Source of the DNA: CAVSMC01 sp963798655
GTDB lineage: Bacteria > Pseudomonadota > Gammaproteobacteria > Burkholderiales > Casimicrobiaceae
Length of the DNA stretch: 64,000 bases
Assembly (NCBI GenBank): GCA_963798655.1
Contig: CAWCUH010000009.1
Span: 1 to 64,000 of the forward strand
Direction of reading: 5' to 3'
Shown: positions 7,733 through 17,061 of the stretch, in pieces
Layout of the letters: each line of letters begins with the position of its first letter
Position numbering within the stretch: position 1 is the stretch's first letter
Notes under the pieces: model-generated
Database searches by the model: none
What the model saw: only the letters and a program-made list of their open reading frames with translations
What the model was told of the DNA's origin: nothing
Made by a program: the position numbers and the translations under genes

Positions 7733-9910
7733 CTACACCGGCGAGCAGAACGCTGCGCCGTTGGCCGCGTAGCCGTCGAGCGGCCACGCCCGATTGATCA
7801 TCGCGCGGCGCGACGACAGGTCGGTCGTGAAGCGCTGATTGAAGTCGGCGCGATTGTTCGAGAAGCGGTACACGGGCACCATGCCGATGGGACAGCTGCC
7901 CGCGGCGTCGGCAAGCACGACCCAGAACGCCGTGGCAGTTTCGAGCTGCCAAATACCGCTGCCATAGGCGATGACATAGTTGCACTCGGCGGCGCTCGGC
8001 GTGAAATACCACGAGCCGACCCGCGGGTTCGGCGCGCTGAACCGGCACACCGACACCGCACCGGGCGGCGCGAGCGCCGGATCCGCCCACGCGAAGAACA
8101 CGTTGCCGGTGCGCGAAAGCGTGCCGCCGGCCGCGTCGATCGCAGCCGCTTCGAATGGATCGGCCGTCTGGAAGTAGTGATCGCGCGCCGCGTCGTAATA
8201 CTCGACGACTGCCACCGTTCCCGGCGGCGCGTCCGCCGTCGACGGTGGCGTGCTCGCGAACGCGACCGCTGCGTCGAGGAGCCCGATGCCGCATACGCCG
8301 CCGACGCTGCACGCGGAACCTTGCGGGAAGTCCCGCGCCGATCCCTGCACGAGCGAGAGCACCCGGCCGGGTGTGAGCAGCGCGTTCTTGCCGACGACCA
8401 TCGCCGCGACGGCCGACACGTAAGGCGCCGCGAAGCTCGTGCCGATGCCGGTCACGTAGCTCGCGTCGCCGGGCACGGTCACGCCTTCGTTGCCGGTCGA
8501 CAACGTCGTGTTGTCGAGGCCGCCGTCGCCCGACGGTGCCGAGACATCGACGCGCGAACCGAAGTTCGAATAGAACGCGCGGTCGCCGACGCGGTTGTGC
8601 GCGCCGACGGTGATGACGCCGCTGCAGTTCGCGGGATTGAACGAGCTCGCATCGGAAGCCTCGTTGCCCGCGGCCGCGACGACGATCGCGCCTTGCGCCA
8701 TCGCGTCGTCGATCGCTTGCTGGATCGCCTGCGTGCAGCCGCCGAAGCCGCCGAGGCTCAGGTTGATCACCCGGGCCGGATTCGGGTTCGCCGGCACGCC
8801 CTCGATCGGTGCGCCGGCCGCCCACAGAAGGCCCTCGAAGACGTCCTCGTCCGTGCCGCCGCACTTGCCGAGCACGCGCACCGGAACGATGTCGGCGTTC
8901 GACGCGATGCCGGCGATGCCGACGCCGTTGTTCGTATTGGCGGCGATCTGCCCCGCGATGAACGTGCCGTGCCAGAAGCTGTCCTGCGCGCCGAAGCCGC
9001 CGCAGTCGCCGCCGGAGGTCCAGTCGCCCTCGTCGCGCGGGTTTGCGTCGCGGCCGTCGCCGTCGCGCGCGTTCTCGGCGTTCGAGATGAAGTCGTAGCC
9101 GGAAAGCACGCGGCCGGCGAGATCGGGATGCGACAGGATGCCGGTGTCGACGACGGCGACGGTGACGCGCGGCAATCCCGCGCTCAGGGTCCACGCGGAC
9201 TCGAAGCCGACGCCGGACAACGTGTCGGTCAAGCCCCACTGCTCCGCGAAGCGCGGGTCGTCGGGTAGCGCGAGCGCATGCTTGCGCAGAACCGGATCGG
9301 CGTATTGCACGAGCGGATCCTGCTGCAACGACTCGGCGAGCGCGGCGAGCTGCGCCACCGATTGCGGCTGCGCGAGCGCAAGCACCCAGACGTTGCCGAT
9401 CTGCCGCTGCGGCGCGACCGCGACGCCGAGCGCCGCGGTGAAGCGCGGCGCAAGCGCGCTCCAGTCGGGCGTCACTCCGTCGGCAAGGCGCACCATCAGC
9501 TTGAATCCGCGTTCGGCGGACGAGGCCTTCGCGAGAAGCTTCGACGTCTCGATGCGCGCGTGAATCGTCTCCGCCCACAGCACGGAGCGATCCTCGCGCA
9601 GATGCCGCACGATCGACCTGGCGGTCGCCGCATCGACCGGTGATGCGAGCCTCAACTCGACGGCTCCGGTGCGCGTGCTGCCGGTGACGGTCACCGTCGT
9701 CCCGGCCAGCGCTTCGACGCGTGCGAGGTTTTGCGGCGTGACCTCGCCGGGTCGTGCGATCGCCGGATGCAGCATCAGCCGGATGCTGTCGACGGTCTGC
9801 GCGAGCGCCGAAGCGCCCGCGAGCAGGGTCGCGGCGGCAAGCAGCGCCGCTGTCAGCGTGCGGCAGCCGCCGCGATGCGCGCACGAACCGACGCCGGACG
9901 GACGTTCCAT
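7733..9910 (-). CDS. Secreted S8 subtilisin-like serine protease with DUF5648-like C-terminus
   Basis: This is a 725-residue exported protease. A signal peptide (hydrophobic AALLAAATLLAGASALA, cleavage near residue 38) is followed by a propeptide-like region to about 220. The subtilase domain has the catalytic triad: Asp255 in VAVVDTGILSHPDL, His314 in WHGTFIAG and Ser492 in GTSFAAPYVSA, with the oxyanion Asn416 in AAAGNEASD. Residues about 540-725 are a Tyr/Phe/Trp-rich region with VEYYDAARDHYFQTADP, WYFTPSAAECNYV and PVYRFSNNRADFNQRF, matching the DUF5648 type found at the ends of secreted bacterial proteins. It is probably periplasmic or extracellular. Six or more cysteines in the mature part could form disulfides. 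It is transcribed alone. Confidence 0.9.
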   Translation of the reverse strand: MERPSGVGSCAHRGGCRTLTAALLAAATLLAGASALAQTVDSIRLMLHPAIARPGEVTPQNLARVEALAGTTVTVTGSTRTGAVELRLASPVDAATARSIVRHLREDRSVLWAETIHARIETSKLLAKASSAERGFKLMVRLADGVTPDWSALAPRFTAALGVAVAPQRQIGNVWVLALAQPQSVAQLAALAESLQQDPLVQYADPVLRKHALALPDDPRFAEQWGLTDTLSGVGFESAWTLSAGLPRVTVAVVDTGILSHPDLAGRVLSGYDFISNAENARDGDGRDANPRDEGDWTSGGDCGGFGAQDSFWHGTFIAGQIAANTNNGVGIAGIASNADIVPVRVLGKCGGTDEDVFEGLLWAAGAPIEGVPANPNPARVINLSLGGFGGCTQAIQQAIDDAMAQGAIVVAAAGNEASDASSFNPANCSGVITVGAHNRVGDRAFYSNFGSRVDVSAPSGDGGLDNTTLSTGNEGVTVPGDASYVTGIGTSFAAPYVSAVAAMVVGKNALLTPGRVLSLVQGSARDFPQGSACSVGGVCGIGLLDAAVAFASTPPSTADAPPGTVAVVEYYDAARDHYFQTADPFEAAAIDAAGGTLSRTGNVFFAWADPALAPPGAVSVCRFSAPNPRVGSWYFTPSAAECNYVIAYGSGIWQLETATAFWVVLADAAGSCPIGMVPVYRFSNNRADFNQRFTTDLSSRRAMINRAWPLDGYAANGAAFCSPV

Positions 9911-10133
9911 GTTGCGCTCCCTGATCTTGTTATGGCCGTTTGGGCGGCGAGCAACTTCGGTGCCACGGTGCGCCAGAATTATTCCAACGGCATATCTTTT
10001 GGATGGTAGCCCGAGCGGCGCCCCAGCGCAAACCGAATACCGTCCGGGCGGACGAATGGCGCGCCGGGCACGGCAGTGACGCTCACAACCAGGGATTGCC
10101 GCGCCGCGGCAGGCGCGGGCGACGATGGCGCCG

Positions 10134-10970
10134 CTATTGCGAAGGCGCCGGCGCCTTCGCCGCGCGCTCGCGCGTCATGTCGGCGCGATACGGCGCGAGC
10201 ACCGAGACCATCTGGGCGAAGATCTTCGGATTGGCGGCGATCACCTGGCCGTTGTGCAGAAATTCGCCCTCGCCCTCGAGGTCGCCGATGAGTCCGCCCG
10301 ACTCCTGCACGAGCAGGCTGCCGGCGGCGACGTCCCAGGCATTGAGCCCGACTTCCCAGAACCCGTCGTAGAACCCGGCGGCGACGCATGCGAGGTCGAG
10401 CGCCGCTGCGCCGGGGCGGCGCAGCCCGGCCGTCTGCTGGATCATCGTCTTCATCATCCGCAGGTACGTCTCGAGGTAGCTGCCGTCGCGGAACGGAAAG
10501 CCGGTGCCGATCAGGCAGTCGCGCAGGTGCTGGCGGCGCGATACGCGCATGCGGCGGTCGTTGAGGAACGCTCCGCGGCCGCGCGTCGCCGTATAGAGGT
10601 CGTTGCGCACCGGGTCGTAGATGACGCCCTGCGTGACCACGCCGCGCTGCGCGAGCGCGATCGAAACGCAGTACTGCGGAAAGCCGTGCAGGAAGTTCGT
10701 CGTGCCGTCGAGCGGATCGATGATCCAGACGTTCTCGGCCTCGGCGTTCGCGCCTTTGGCCGTTCCTTCCTCTGCTAAGATCGCATGGTCGGGATACGCG
10801 TCGAGCAGCGTCTCGACGATCATGCTCTCGGCCTGTCGATCCACTTCGCTCACGAAATCCTTCGGACCTTTCGCGGTGACCGTCAGCAGGTCGAGATCGC
10901 GCGCGCCGCGATTGATGATGGTGCCGGCGCGGCGCGCGGCCTTCACCGCGATCGTGAGCATCGGATGCAT
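10134..10970 (-). CDS. suhB: Inositol-1-monophosphatase family protein SuhB
   Basis: This 278-residue Mg-dependent phosphatase removes phosphate from myo-inositol 1-phosphate in vitro. In enterobacteria SuhB also acts in rRNA antitermination complexes. The metal-binding motifs are intact: AEEGT (Glu67/68), [10 protein letters not shown] (Asp85, Asp88) and [15 protein letters not shown] near residue 213. Length is about 10 residues above the E. coli protein, because of a short Ala/Pro tail. It starts divergently from trmJ, 74 bases away, an arrangement common in beta- and gammaproteobacteria. A perfect 22-base palindrome (10139-10160) lies within its last codons. Confidence 0.95.
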   Translation of the reverse strand: MHPMLTIAVKAARRAGTIINRGARDLDLLTVTAKGPKDFVSEVDRQAESMIVETLLDAYPDHAILAEEGTAKGANAEAENVWIIDPLDGTTNFLHGFPQYCVSIALAQRGVVTQGVIYDPVRNDLYTATRGRGAFLNDRRMRVSRRQHLRDCLIGTGFPFRDGSYLETYLRMMKTMIQQTAGLRRPGAAALDLACVAAGFYDGFWEVGLNAWDVAAGSLLVQESGGLIGDLEGEGEFLHNGQVIAANPKIFAQMVSVLAPYRADMTRERAAKAPAPSQ

Positions 10971-11044
10971 GGGCGGAGGATGATGCGACCGCGCACGGCG
11001 AGGCGCGCAGCGCTCGTTTCGAAGCGTTCATTCTACTCCGGCGC

Positions 11045-11821
11045 ATGAACGGCCAATCCGCGCCGCGTGCCGAGCCGCAAGCGACGATCACGCCATTGGA
11101 GCGTATCCGCGTCGTGCTCGTTGCGCCGACTCACCCGGGCAACATCGGCGCCGTCGCGCGCGCGATGCTGACGATGGGGATCACGCGTCTCGCGCTGGTC
11201 GAGCCGCGCCGGTTTCCGGACGCCGAAGCGGTCGCGCTTGCCTCGGGCGCGACGGCCGTGCTCGATGCGGCGATCGTCGTGCCCACGCTTGCCGAAGCGA
11301 TCACCGGCTGCGCGCTCGCGCTCGGCTATTCCGCTCGGCCGCGCGAACTCGCCGGCCGCGTGCTGAGCGCGCGCGAAGCGGGGGCGCGCGCAATCGAGGC
11401 AACCGTGCACGGCGACGTCGCGCTGGTGTTCGGCACCGAGATGTCGGGCCTGTCGAACGCGGATCTCGAGCGATGCCACGCGGTGGCGACGATCGCGGCG
11501 AACCCGGCGTACGCGTCGCTCAATCTCGCCGCCGCCGTGCAGGTCGCATGCTACGAGGCGCGCGTCGCGGCGATTGGCGGCGCCGTATGGCGCGCACCGC
11601 GATTCGCTCCGGCAACCGCCGACGAGGTCGATGCGCTACGCGCGCACGCAGCGCGCACGTTCGTCGCGATGCGGTTTCTCAATCCGCGCAAGCCGAAGCG
11701 GCTGATGCCGCGGCTCGCGCGGCTCTTCGCGCGCGCCGGTCTCGAGAAGGAGGAGGTGAACATCCTGCGCGGCATCCTTGCGCGCATCGACGATCTCGTG
11801 AGCCGTGCGTCGAAACGATGA
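11045..11821 (+). CDS. trmJ: tRNA (cytidine/uridine-2'-O-)-methyltransferase TrmJ
   Basis: TrmJ methylates the 2'-OH of position 32 in the anticodon loop of several tRNAs. It is a SPOUT-class knotted methyltransferase acting as a dimer. In 258 residues the SPOUT signatures are clear: VLVAPTHPGNIGAVARAM near the start, LVFGTEMSGLSN in the middle, and the knot region YASLNLAAAVQVACYE. The C-terminal extension (RLARLFARAGLEKEEVNILR) is the TrmJ dimer tail. The stop overlaps the start of the next gene (ATGA), so the two are probably co-translated. Confidence 0.93.
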   Translation: MNGQSAPRAEPQATITPLERIRVVLVAPTHPGNIGAVARAMLTMGITRLALVEPRRFPDAEAVALASGATAVLDAAIVVPTLAEAITGCALALGYSARPRELAGRVLSAREAGARAIEATVHGDVALVFGTEMSGLSNADLERCHAVATIAANPAYASLNLAAAVQVACYEARVAAIGGAVWRAPRFAPATADEVDALRAHAARTFVAMRFLNPRKPKRLMPRLARLFARAGLEKEEVNILRGILARIDDLVSRASKR

Positions 11822-12696
11822 GCGATCCTGCCGCGCAGACCGGCGTCTGCCCGAACTGCGGTGCGCAGGCACACGGCCGCTTCTGCCCGTCGTGCGGACA
11901 GGAGACGCGGGTCGCGCTGCCGAAAGTGCGCGAGTTCCTGCGCGAAGCCGCCGGGCGCTACGTCGCGCTCGACGGGCGGCTGTGGCGTACGCTGCTCGCG
12001 CTCGTCGCGCGGCCGGGATTCCTCACGCGCGAATACTTCGCCGGCCGGCGGCGCCGCTACATCCGGCCCTCTCGCCTGTTCCTCGTGCTGTCGGTTGCTC
12101 TGTTCGCGGTGATTCGCCTGCTGTCCGACGCGCCTGTGCTGCGCATCGACGACCATACCGCAGCCGCCAACGGAGCCGCATCGCGGCCGATGGTCGATGC
12201 ACGCGACGACATTGCCATCGAGTTGGACGATATCGAATCCTGGTCGCCTGCGCTTGCGGAGCGGCTGCAGCGGTTCAGGAAGCTCCCTGCCGAAGACAAA
12301 GTCGAACAGATCAACGCGGGCGTGCTGCGGTACGGTCCGTACGCGATGCTCGCGCTGCTGCCGGCGTCCGCGCTGCTGCTGCAAGCGGTCTACGCGGCGC
12401 GTCGCCGATCCTATCCCGAGCGACCACGACGGTACGCGCAGCACGTGGTGTTCGCCGCGCACATCCACGCGTTCCTGTGCGTGATCGCAATGCTCGCTTT
12501 CGTGCTGCGCGTACCGGGAAGCGGGCCGCTGCTCGTCGCCTGGGCTGGCGTCTATTGCGCCTGGGCGATGCACGCCGTCTACGGCGGCCGCTGGAGCGGC
12601 GTGATCGTGCGCGGTCTGGTCGTCGCGCTCGCATACATCGTGCTGTTTGCGCTTGCCGTTGCGGCGCTGGTCGTCGCCGCCGCGCTGCTGCGCTGA
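11818..12696 (+). CDS. DUF3667 family zinc-ribbon membrane protein
   Basis: This is a membrane protein of 292 residues and unknown function. The N-terminus is a rubredoxin-like zinc ribbon with two CxxC pairs (CPNCGAQAHGRFCPSCGQE). A conserved amphipathic stretch follows (RLWRTLLALVARPGFLTREY, then GRRRRYIRPSRLFL), which is the DUF3667 signature. There is one hydrophobic segment near residue 100, an acidic loop, and about four C-terminal transmembrane helices. ATG 11818 overlaps the trmJ stop by four bases, which fixes the start. In related genomes trmJ is usually followed directly by cysE, so this gene and the dctP gene after it appear to be inserted there. Confidence 0.8.
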   Translation: MSDPAAQTGVCPNCGAQAHGRFCPSCGQETRVALPKVREFLREAAGRYVALDGRLWRTLLALVARPGFLTREYFAGRRRRYIRPSRLFLVLSVALFAVIRLLSDAPVLRIDDHTAAANGAASRPMVDARDDIAIELDDIESWSPALAERLQRFRKLPAEDKVEQINAGVLRYGPYAMLALLPASALLLQAVYAARRRSYPERPRRYAQHVVFAAHIHAFLCVIAMLAFVLRVPGSGPLLVAWAGVYCAWAMHAVYGGRWSGVIVRGLVVALAYIVLFALAVAALVVAAALLR

Positions 12697-12758
12697 AGCG
12701 GGCCGTCGCGAGGCGCGGGGGCGACGAGCAACGCCTTGTACGCAAAGAGCCCGCACAT

Positions 12759-12781
12759 CCGTCGCCGGGCTGCGGCGACGG
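12759..12781. terminator. Hairpin between convergent genes
   Basis: CCGTCGCC and GGCGACGG form a perfect 8-bp stem with a 7-base loop, in the gap where the DUF3667 gene (plus) and dctP (minus) converge. There is no T-run on either side, so a bidirectional terminator role is only a guess from position. Confidence 0.3.
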
Positions 12782-12787
12782 TGCTCG

Positions 12788-13819
12788 CTACTTCTCGTAC
12801 TTGTGGATCAGTTCCTTCGCGGCCTGCAGCAGCGCGTTGCCATCGTTGCCCTTGGCGCTGACGTCCTTCACCCACTCGTCAGGCAGACTCGCGGTCGCCT
12901 TCTGCCAGCTCTCGAGCTCCGATGCGGGGATCGTGTAGAACACGTTGCCGTGCTCGACGGCGAGCTTTCGCGCGGGCGGCGCCGACGCATCCCACGCCTG
13001 TCCCATGTGGCGCGACAGTGCGAGCCCGGAATTGTCGTCGATCACCTTCCTGAGGTCCGCCGGCAGGCTGTCGTACCTCGCCTGGTTCATCGCCAGGATG
13101 AACACCGCCGTGTACAGCGATCGCGATTTCGGGTCCGTCTCGCTGTCGTATTTCGTGAGCTCCTGCGCCTTGATCGACGGGATCACTTCCCACGGCAGCA
13201 GGTAGCCGTCGATGACGCCCTTCGACAGCGCCTCGGGCAGCGCCGGCAGCGGCATCGCGACCGGCGCTGCGCCGAGCGCCGCCAGCATCCTGTTCGTCTG
13301 TCGCGTCGGCGCGCGCATGCGAAGGCCCTTGAAGTCGCTCATCGCCTTCACCTGCTTCGCGACCGTGTGCACGTAGCCGTTGTCGTGCACGTGGACTGCG
13401 AGCGCCTTGATGCCGGGGAACTCCTTGTTGCCGTATTGCGTGTAGTAGTCCCAGGCCGCCTGGCTGGTCGCCGTCGCGGACGACGACATGAACGGCAGCT
13501 CGAACACCTCCATCATCGGGTAGCGCCCCGCGGTGTACCCGGGCAGCGTCCATACGATGTCGACGACGCCGTCCTTCGCCTGATCGATCAGGTTCTGCGG
13601 CGTGCCGCCGAGTTGCATCGCCGGATAGATCTGGCACTTCATCCGGTTCGACGATTCCCTCGCGATCTTCTCGCACCACGGGACGAGGATCGTCGACGGC
13701 CCCATCGCGTTCGGCGGCCAGAAATGATGGACCTTCAACGTCACGTCCTGCGCCGTGGCCGGTGCAACGACACACGCAGCAAGCGCGGCGAGCGCGAGCA
13801 GGGATTGCGGGCGAACCAT
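12788..13819 (-). CDS. TRAP transporter substrate-binding protein (DctP family), orphan
   Basis: This periplasmic binding protein of 343 residues belongs to the DctP family of tripartite ATP-independent transporters. A signal peptide (LLALAALAACVVAPATAQD, cleavage after residue 23 or so) is followed by the binding fold, with KVHHFWPPNAMGPS, MQLGGTPQNLIDQAKDGVVD and the ligand-contact region KGLRMRAPTRQTNRML. Substrate is unknown; it differs from the C4-dicarboxylate-like binding protein at 47738-48733. No membrane subunits lie beside it, so it must share a permease or be idle. ATG 13819 is preferred because the signal peptide starts there. It converges with the DUF3667 gene and diverges from cysE. 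Confidence 0.9.
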   Translation of the reverse strand: MVRPQSLLALAALAACVVAPATAQDVTLKVHHFWPPNAMGPSTILVPWCEKIARESSNRMKCQIYPAMQLGGTPQNLIDQAKDGVVDIVWTLPGYTAGRYPMMEVFELPFMSSSATATSQAAWDYYTQYGNKEFPGIKALAVHVHDNGYVHTVAKQVKAMSDFKGLRMRAPTRQTNRMLAALGAAPVAMPLPALPEALSKGVIDGYLLPWEVIPSIKAQELTKYDSETDPKSRSLYTAVFILAMNQARYDSLPADLRKVIDDNSGLALSRHMGQAWDASAPPARKLAVEHGNVFYTIPASELESWQKATASLPDEWVKDVSAKGNDGNALLQAAKELIHKYEK

Positions 13820-13928
13820 GGAGATCTCCGGTGCGTCGCGGCGCGACGTCGAAACGCGTGCCGATATTAGCGAAGGCGTCGGCGGCCGTCCAAGGTCGGC
13901 GGCGGTCTTTGCCATACCGGCGAAATAG

Positions 13929-13957
13929 TTGAGTGCAACAGTCGGAAATGCGATAAT
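13929..13957 (+). promoter_or_regulatory. Sigma-70-like promoter of cysE
   Basis: TTGAGT and GATAAT are separated by exactly 17 bases. The expected transcription start is near 13964, almost at the ATG 13965 used here for cysE. Seen directly: the two hexamers and their spacing. Inferred: promoter activity and a leaderless or near-leaderless message. Confidence 0.5.
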
Positions 13958-13964
13958 GGCGTCG

Positions 13965-14720
13965 ATGTTCAGCCGATTACGCGAGGATATCGCTGTCGTC
14001 TTCGACCGCGACCCGGCGGCTCGCTCCGTCTGGGAGGTCGTGACCTGCTATCCCGGCCTGCACGCTCTCGTGTGGCACCGCAGCATCACGAATCCGCTGT
14101 GGCGCTCGAACCTTCGCTGGCTCGCCCGATGGCTTTCGCATTGGAGCCGGCTCTTGACCGGCATCGAGATCCATCCGGGCGCGACGATCGGCCGGCGTGT
14201 CTTCATCGATCACGGAATGGGGATCGTCATCGGGGAAACGGCGGAAATTGGCGACGACTGCACGCTCTATCACGGCGTGACGCTCGGCGGTACCTCGTGG
14301 AACAAGGGCAAGCGGCACCCGACGCTCGGCAGGAACGTCGTCGTCGGAGCCGGAGCCAAGATCCTCGGACCGATCCTGATCGGCGAGGGAGCGAAGATCG
14401 GCTCGAACGCGGTCGTCGTGCGCGAAGTGCCCGATGGCGCAACCGCGGTCGGCATTCCGGCACGCATCCTCGTCGACGAGGAGGAACAGCGGCGCGAAAG
14501 CCAGGCGATCCGGATGGGCTTCTCGGCATACGGCATCAGCAAGGACATGAACGACCCGGTCGTGCAAGCGATCCATCGACTGATCGACCATGCGGCAGCG
14601 GCCGACGCGAGGCTCGAGCGACTGGTCGCACAACTGCAGCGCGACGGCGTCGAAATCGACGACGCCAAGGCGACGGCGGAGCGGTTCGATCCGCAGCGCC
14701 TGAATCGCATGCTCGACTGA
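13965..14720 (+). CDS. cysE: Serine O-acetyltransferase CysE
   Basis: CysE transfers acetyl from acetyl-CoA to L-serine, the first step of cysteine synthesis. The 251-residue protein has the N-terminal helical SATase domain ([20 protein letters not shown], then [18 protein letters not shown]) and the left-handed beta-helix of hexapeptide repeats. The active-site segment [24 protein letters not shown] is interrupted by nothing, and the catalytic Asp/His pair is present in FIDHG. Two in-frame starts exist, ATG 13956 and ATG 13965; I chose the second because the family begins with MFSRLRED and a promoter covers the first. It sits directly upstream of the Isc operon, which uses its end-product cysteine as sulfur source. 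Confidence 0.93.
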   Translation: MFSRLREDIAVVFDRDPAARSVWEVVTCYPGLHALVWHRSITNPLWRSNLRWLARWLSHWSRLLTGIEIHPGATIGRRVFIDHGMGIVIGETAEIGDDCTLYHGVTLGGTSWNKGKRHPTLGRNVVVGAGAKILGPILIGEGAKIGSNAVVVREVPDGATAVGIPARILVDEEEQRRESQAIRMGFSAYGISKDMNDPVVQAIHRLIDHAAAADARLERLVAQLQRDGVEIDDAKATAERFDPQRLNRMLD

Positions 14721-14733
14721 ACCTTTCGGTGAA

Positions 14734-14761
14734 TTGGTTGACCAAACTAGTCGGGAATAGC
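14734..14761 (+). promoter_or_regulatory. IscR-type operator with -35-like element
   Basis: The segment TTGACCAAACTAGTCGGG followed by AATA (TTGACC at 14738) resembles the type 1 IscR site: TTGAC, an A/T-rich middle, then CGGGAATA. It lies 112 bases before iscR, where autorepression by [2Fe-2S]-IscR acts in known isc operons. TTGACC may double as a -35 box; no strong -10 box is apparent. Confidence 0.6.
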
Positions 14762-14872
14762 GGATTTGAGTTCCCGGGCAGAGGGGATTCGAAGGCAATC
14801 GGCGCGGCGCGCGGGCCCTTTTGCGGCACCCTGCGCGCCGCCATCTGACGATCAACCAGGAGCGGAATCACC

Positions 14873-15361
14873 ATGCGGCTCACCACCAAAGGACGGTTCG
14901 CCGTCACAGCCATGATCGACGTTGCGCTGAACGGCAACAACGGTCCGGTCACCCTCGCGGGCGTATCGGAGCGCCAGAAGATCTCGCTGTCCTATCTCGA
15001 GCAGCTTTTCGGCAAGCTGCGCCGGCACGGGCTCGTCGAGAGCGTCCGCGGGCCGGGCGGCGGCTACCATCTGGCGCGGCCGCTCGACGCGGTGTCCGTC
15101 GCGGACATCATCACCGCGGTCGACGAGCCGATCGATGCCACGCAATGCGGCGGGCAGGAAAACTGCGCGCCGGATGACCGGCGTTGCATGACGCACGAGC
15201 TTTGGTCGAGCCTGAACGAGCACATCTTCACGTTCCTCCAGTCCGTTTCGCTCGCCGACCTCGTGCGCCAACAACGAGAGCGCGCCGCCGGCGGCGACGT
15301 CTCGGTGATGCAGGACCATCGGCAGCCGCCGCGGCAGCCCGAGTCCGCCGTGCGCATGTGA
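14873..15361 (+). CDS. iscR: Iron-sulfur cluster regulator IscR
   Basis: IscR is an Rrf2-family repressor that binds a [2Fe-2S] cluster and, when loaded, shuts down the isc operon. The 162-residue protein has the winged helix ([49 protein letters not shown]). The cluster ligands are Cys92, Cys98, Cys105 and His108; the last spacing is one residue longer than in E. coli (104/107). The C-terminal tail after residue 130 is polar and variable. It is first in an operon with iscS 30 bases downstream, and has an IscR-like site upstream. Confidence 0.95.
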   Translation: MRLTTKGRFAVTAMIDVALNGNNGPVTLAGVSERQKISLSYLEQLFGKLRRHGLVESVRGPGGGYHLARPLDAVSVADIITAVDEPIDATQCGGQENCAPDDRRCMTHELWSSLNEHIFTFLQSVSLADLVRQQRERAAGGDVSVMQDHRQPPRQPESAVRM

Positions 15362-15391
15362 GTCTGACCGAGCCCTGTTGACACTCTCGAT

Positions 15392-16600
15392 ATGAAGAAG
15401 CCGATCTACCTCGACTACTCCGCGACGACGCCCGTCGATCCGCGCGTCGCGGAGAAGATGATTCCGTACCTGACCGAGCACTTCGGCAATCCGGCCTCGC
15501 GCTCCCATGCGTTCGGGTGGGAGACCGAGGCCGCCGTCGAGGAGGCCCGACGGCACGTGGCGGAGCTCGTGAGCTGCGACCCGAAGGAGCTCGTGTGGAC
15601 GTCGGGCGCCACCGAGTCGATCAACCTCGCGCTGAAGGGCGCCGCGCACTTCTACCGCGACAAGGGCCGGCATCTGGTCACGGTGACGACGGAGCACAAG
15701 GCGACGCTCGACACGATGCGCGAGCTCGAGCGCGAGGGCTTCGAGGTCACGTATCTCGACGTGCAGCCGAACGGCCTCGTCGACTTCGCCGCATTCGAGG
15801 CGGCGCTGCGGCCGGACACGACCGTCGCGTCCGTGATGTACGTCAACAATGAAATCGGCGTGATCCAGGATATTCCCGCGATGGGCGAGCTCACCCGCTC
15901 GCGCGGAGTCGTCTTCCACGTCGATGCCGCGCAGGCGACGGGCAAGCTGCCGGTCGATCTTTCGAAGCTGAAGGTCGACCTGATGAGCTTTTCGGCGCAC
16001 AAGACGTACGGGCCGAAGGGCGTCGGCGCGCTGTTCGTGCGGCGCAAGCCGCGCGTTCGGATCGAGGCGCAGATGCACGGCGGCGGTCACGAGCGGGGCC
16101 TGCGCTCGGGCACGCTGCCGACGCACCAGATCGTCGGCATGGGAGAGGCATTTCGCACTGCGAAGCTCGACATGGCGAAGGACAACGAGCGCATCCGCAG
16201 GCTTCGCGACAGGCTGTTGAACGGGCTGATGCAGATGCCCGAGGTGTACGTGAACGGCGATCTCGAGCGGCGCGTGCCGCACAACCTCAACGTGAGCTTC
16301 AACTTCGTCGAGGGCGAGTCGCTGATCATGGCGATCAAGGACGTCGCGGTGTCGTCGGGATCGGCGTGCACGTCGGCCTCCCTCGAGCCGTCGTACGTGC
16401 TGCGCGCGCTCGGGCGCAGCGACGAGCTCGCGCACAGCTCGATCCGCTTCACCGTCGGCCGCTTCACGACCGAGGAAGAAATCGATTACGCGGTCGAACT
16501 GCTCAAGCGCAAGGTTGACAAGCTGCGCGAGCTCTCGCCGTTGTGGGAGATGCACCAGGAAGGGATCGATCTCGATACCGTCCAGTGGGCCGCGCATTGA
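15392..16600 (+). CDS. iscS: Cysteine desulfurase IscS
   Basis: IscS is a PLP enzyme that takes sulfur from cysteine as a persulfide and passes it to IscU and tRNA-modifying proteins. All key features are present in 402 residues: [14 protein letters not shown] at the start, the PLP lysine K204 in [12 protein letters not shown], and the mobile-loop catalytic C326 in [15 protein letters not shown]. Length matches the group I (IscS) type. The end [15 protein letters not shown] is the conserved C-terminal tail that docks IscU. It is second in the isc operon. Confidence 0.98.
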   Translation: MKKPIYLDYSATTPVDPRVAEKMIPYLTEHFGNPASRSHAFGWETEAAVEEARRHVAELVSCDPKELVWTSGATESINLALKGAAHFYRDKGRHLVTVTTEHKATLDTMRELEREGFEVTYLDVQPNGLVDFAAFEAALRPDTTVASVMYVNNEIGVIQDIPAMGELTRSRGVVFHVDAAQATGKLPVDLSKLKVDLMSFSAHKTYGPKGVGALFVRRKPRVRIEAQMHGGGHERGLRSGTLPTHQIVGMGEAFRTAKLDMAKDNERIRRLRDRLLNGLMQMPEVYVNGDLERRVPHNLNVSFNFVEGESLIMAIKDVAVSSGSACTSASLEPSYVLRALGRSDELAHSSIRFTVGRFTTEEEIDYAVELLKRKVDKLRELSPLWEMHQEGIDLDTVQWAAH

Positions 16601-16636
16601 CTGCCGGCATGGTTAGAAGGGGAGAGGAGATTCGAA

Positions 16637-17053
16637 ATGGCATACAGTGAAAAGGTTATCGATCACTACGAAAACCCGCGCAATGTCGGGTCGTTTACGA
16701 AGGACGCGCGCGACGTCGGTACCGGCATGGTCGGCGCGCCGGCGTGCGGCGACGTGATGAAGCTGCAGATCAGGGTCGGGCCGGACGGCGTCATCGAGGA
16801 CGCGAAGTTCAAGACGTACGGCTGCGGCTCGGCGATCGCGTCGTCTTCGCTCGTCACCGAATGGGTGAAGGGCAAGTCGCTCGACGAGGCGATGTCGATC
16901 AAGAACACGCAGATCGCACAGGAGCTCGCGCTGCCTCCGGTGAAGATCCACTGCTCGATCCTCGCCGAGGACGCGATCAAGGCGGCGGTCGCCGACTACC
17001 GCACGAAGCATCCCGAAGCGCAGCCGCAGGCCGAGCAGGCCGCCGCCGATTGA
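16637..17053 (+). CDS. iscU: Fe-S cluster scaffold IscU
   Basis: IscU is the scaffold on which [2Fe-2S] clusters are built before HscA/HscB release them. The three ligand cysteines are at 37, 63 and 106, Asp39 is present (PACGDVM), and the HscA recognition motif LPPVK is at 99-103. The protein has 138 residues, about ten more than E. coli IscU because of a Gln/Ala-rich tail. It follows iscS by 36 bases with GGGGAGAGGAG upstream. Confidence 0.98.
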   Translation: MAYSEKVIDHYENPRNVGSFTKDARDVGTGMVGAPACGDVMKLQIRVGPDGVIEDAKFKTYGCGSAIASSSLVTEWVKGKSLDEAMSIKNTQIAQELALPPVKIHCSILAEDAIKAAVADYRTKHPEAQPQAEQAAAD

Positions 17054-17061
17054 GCGACAGC

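Noticed and set aside
6618..9884. A 1088-codon open frame on the minus strand across the AI-2E gene and the subtilase
   Set aside because: It is a shadow frame: low-complexity Arg/Ala/Asp text, while the true subtilase frame overlapping it has an intact catalytic triad.
10139..10160. Perfect 22-base palindrome (GCGAAGGCGCC and its complement) near the suhB 3' end
   Set aside because: It lies within coding sequence for an Ala/Pro tail, has no T-run, and is short enough to arise by chance in GC-rich DNA. A terminator role is not supported.
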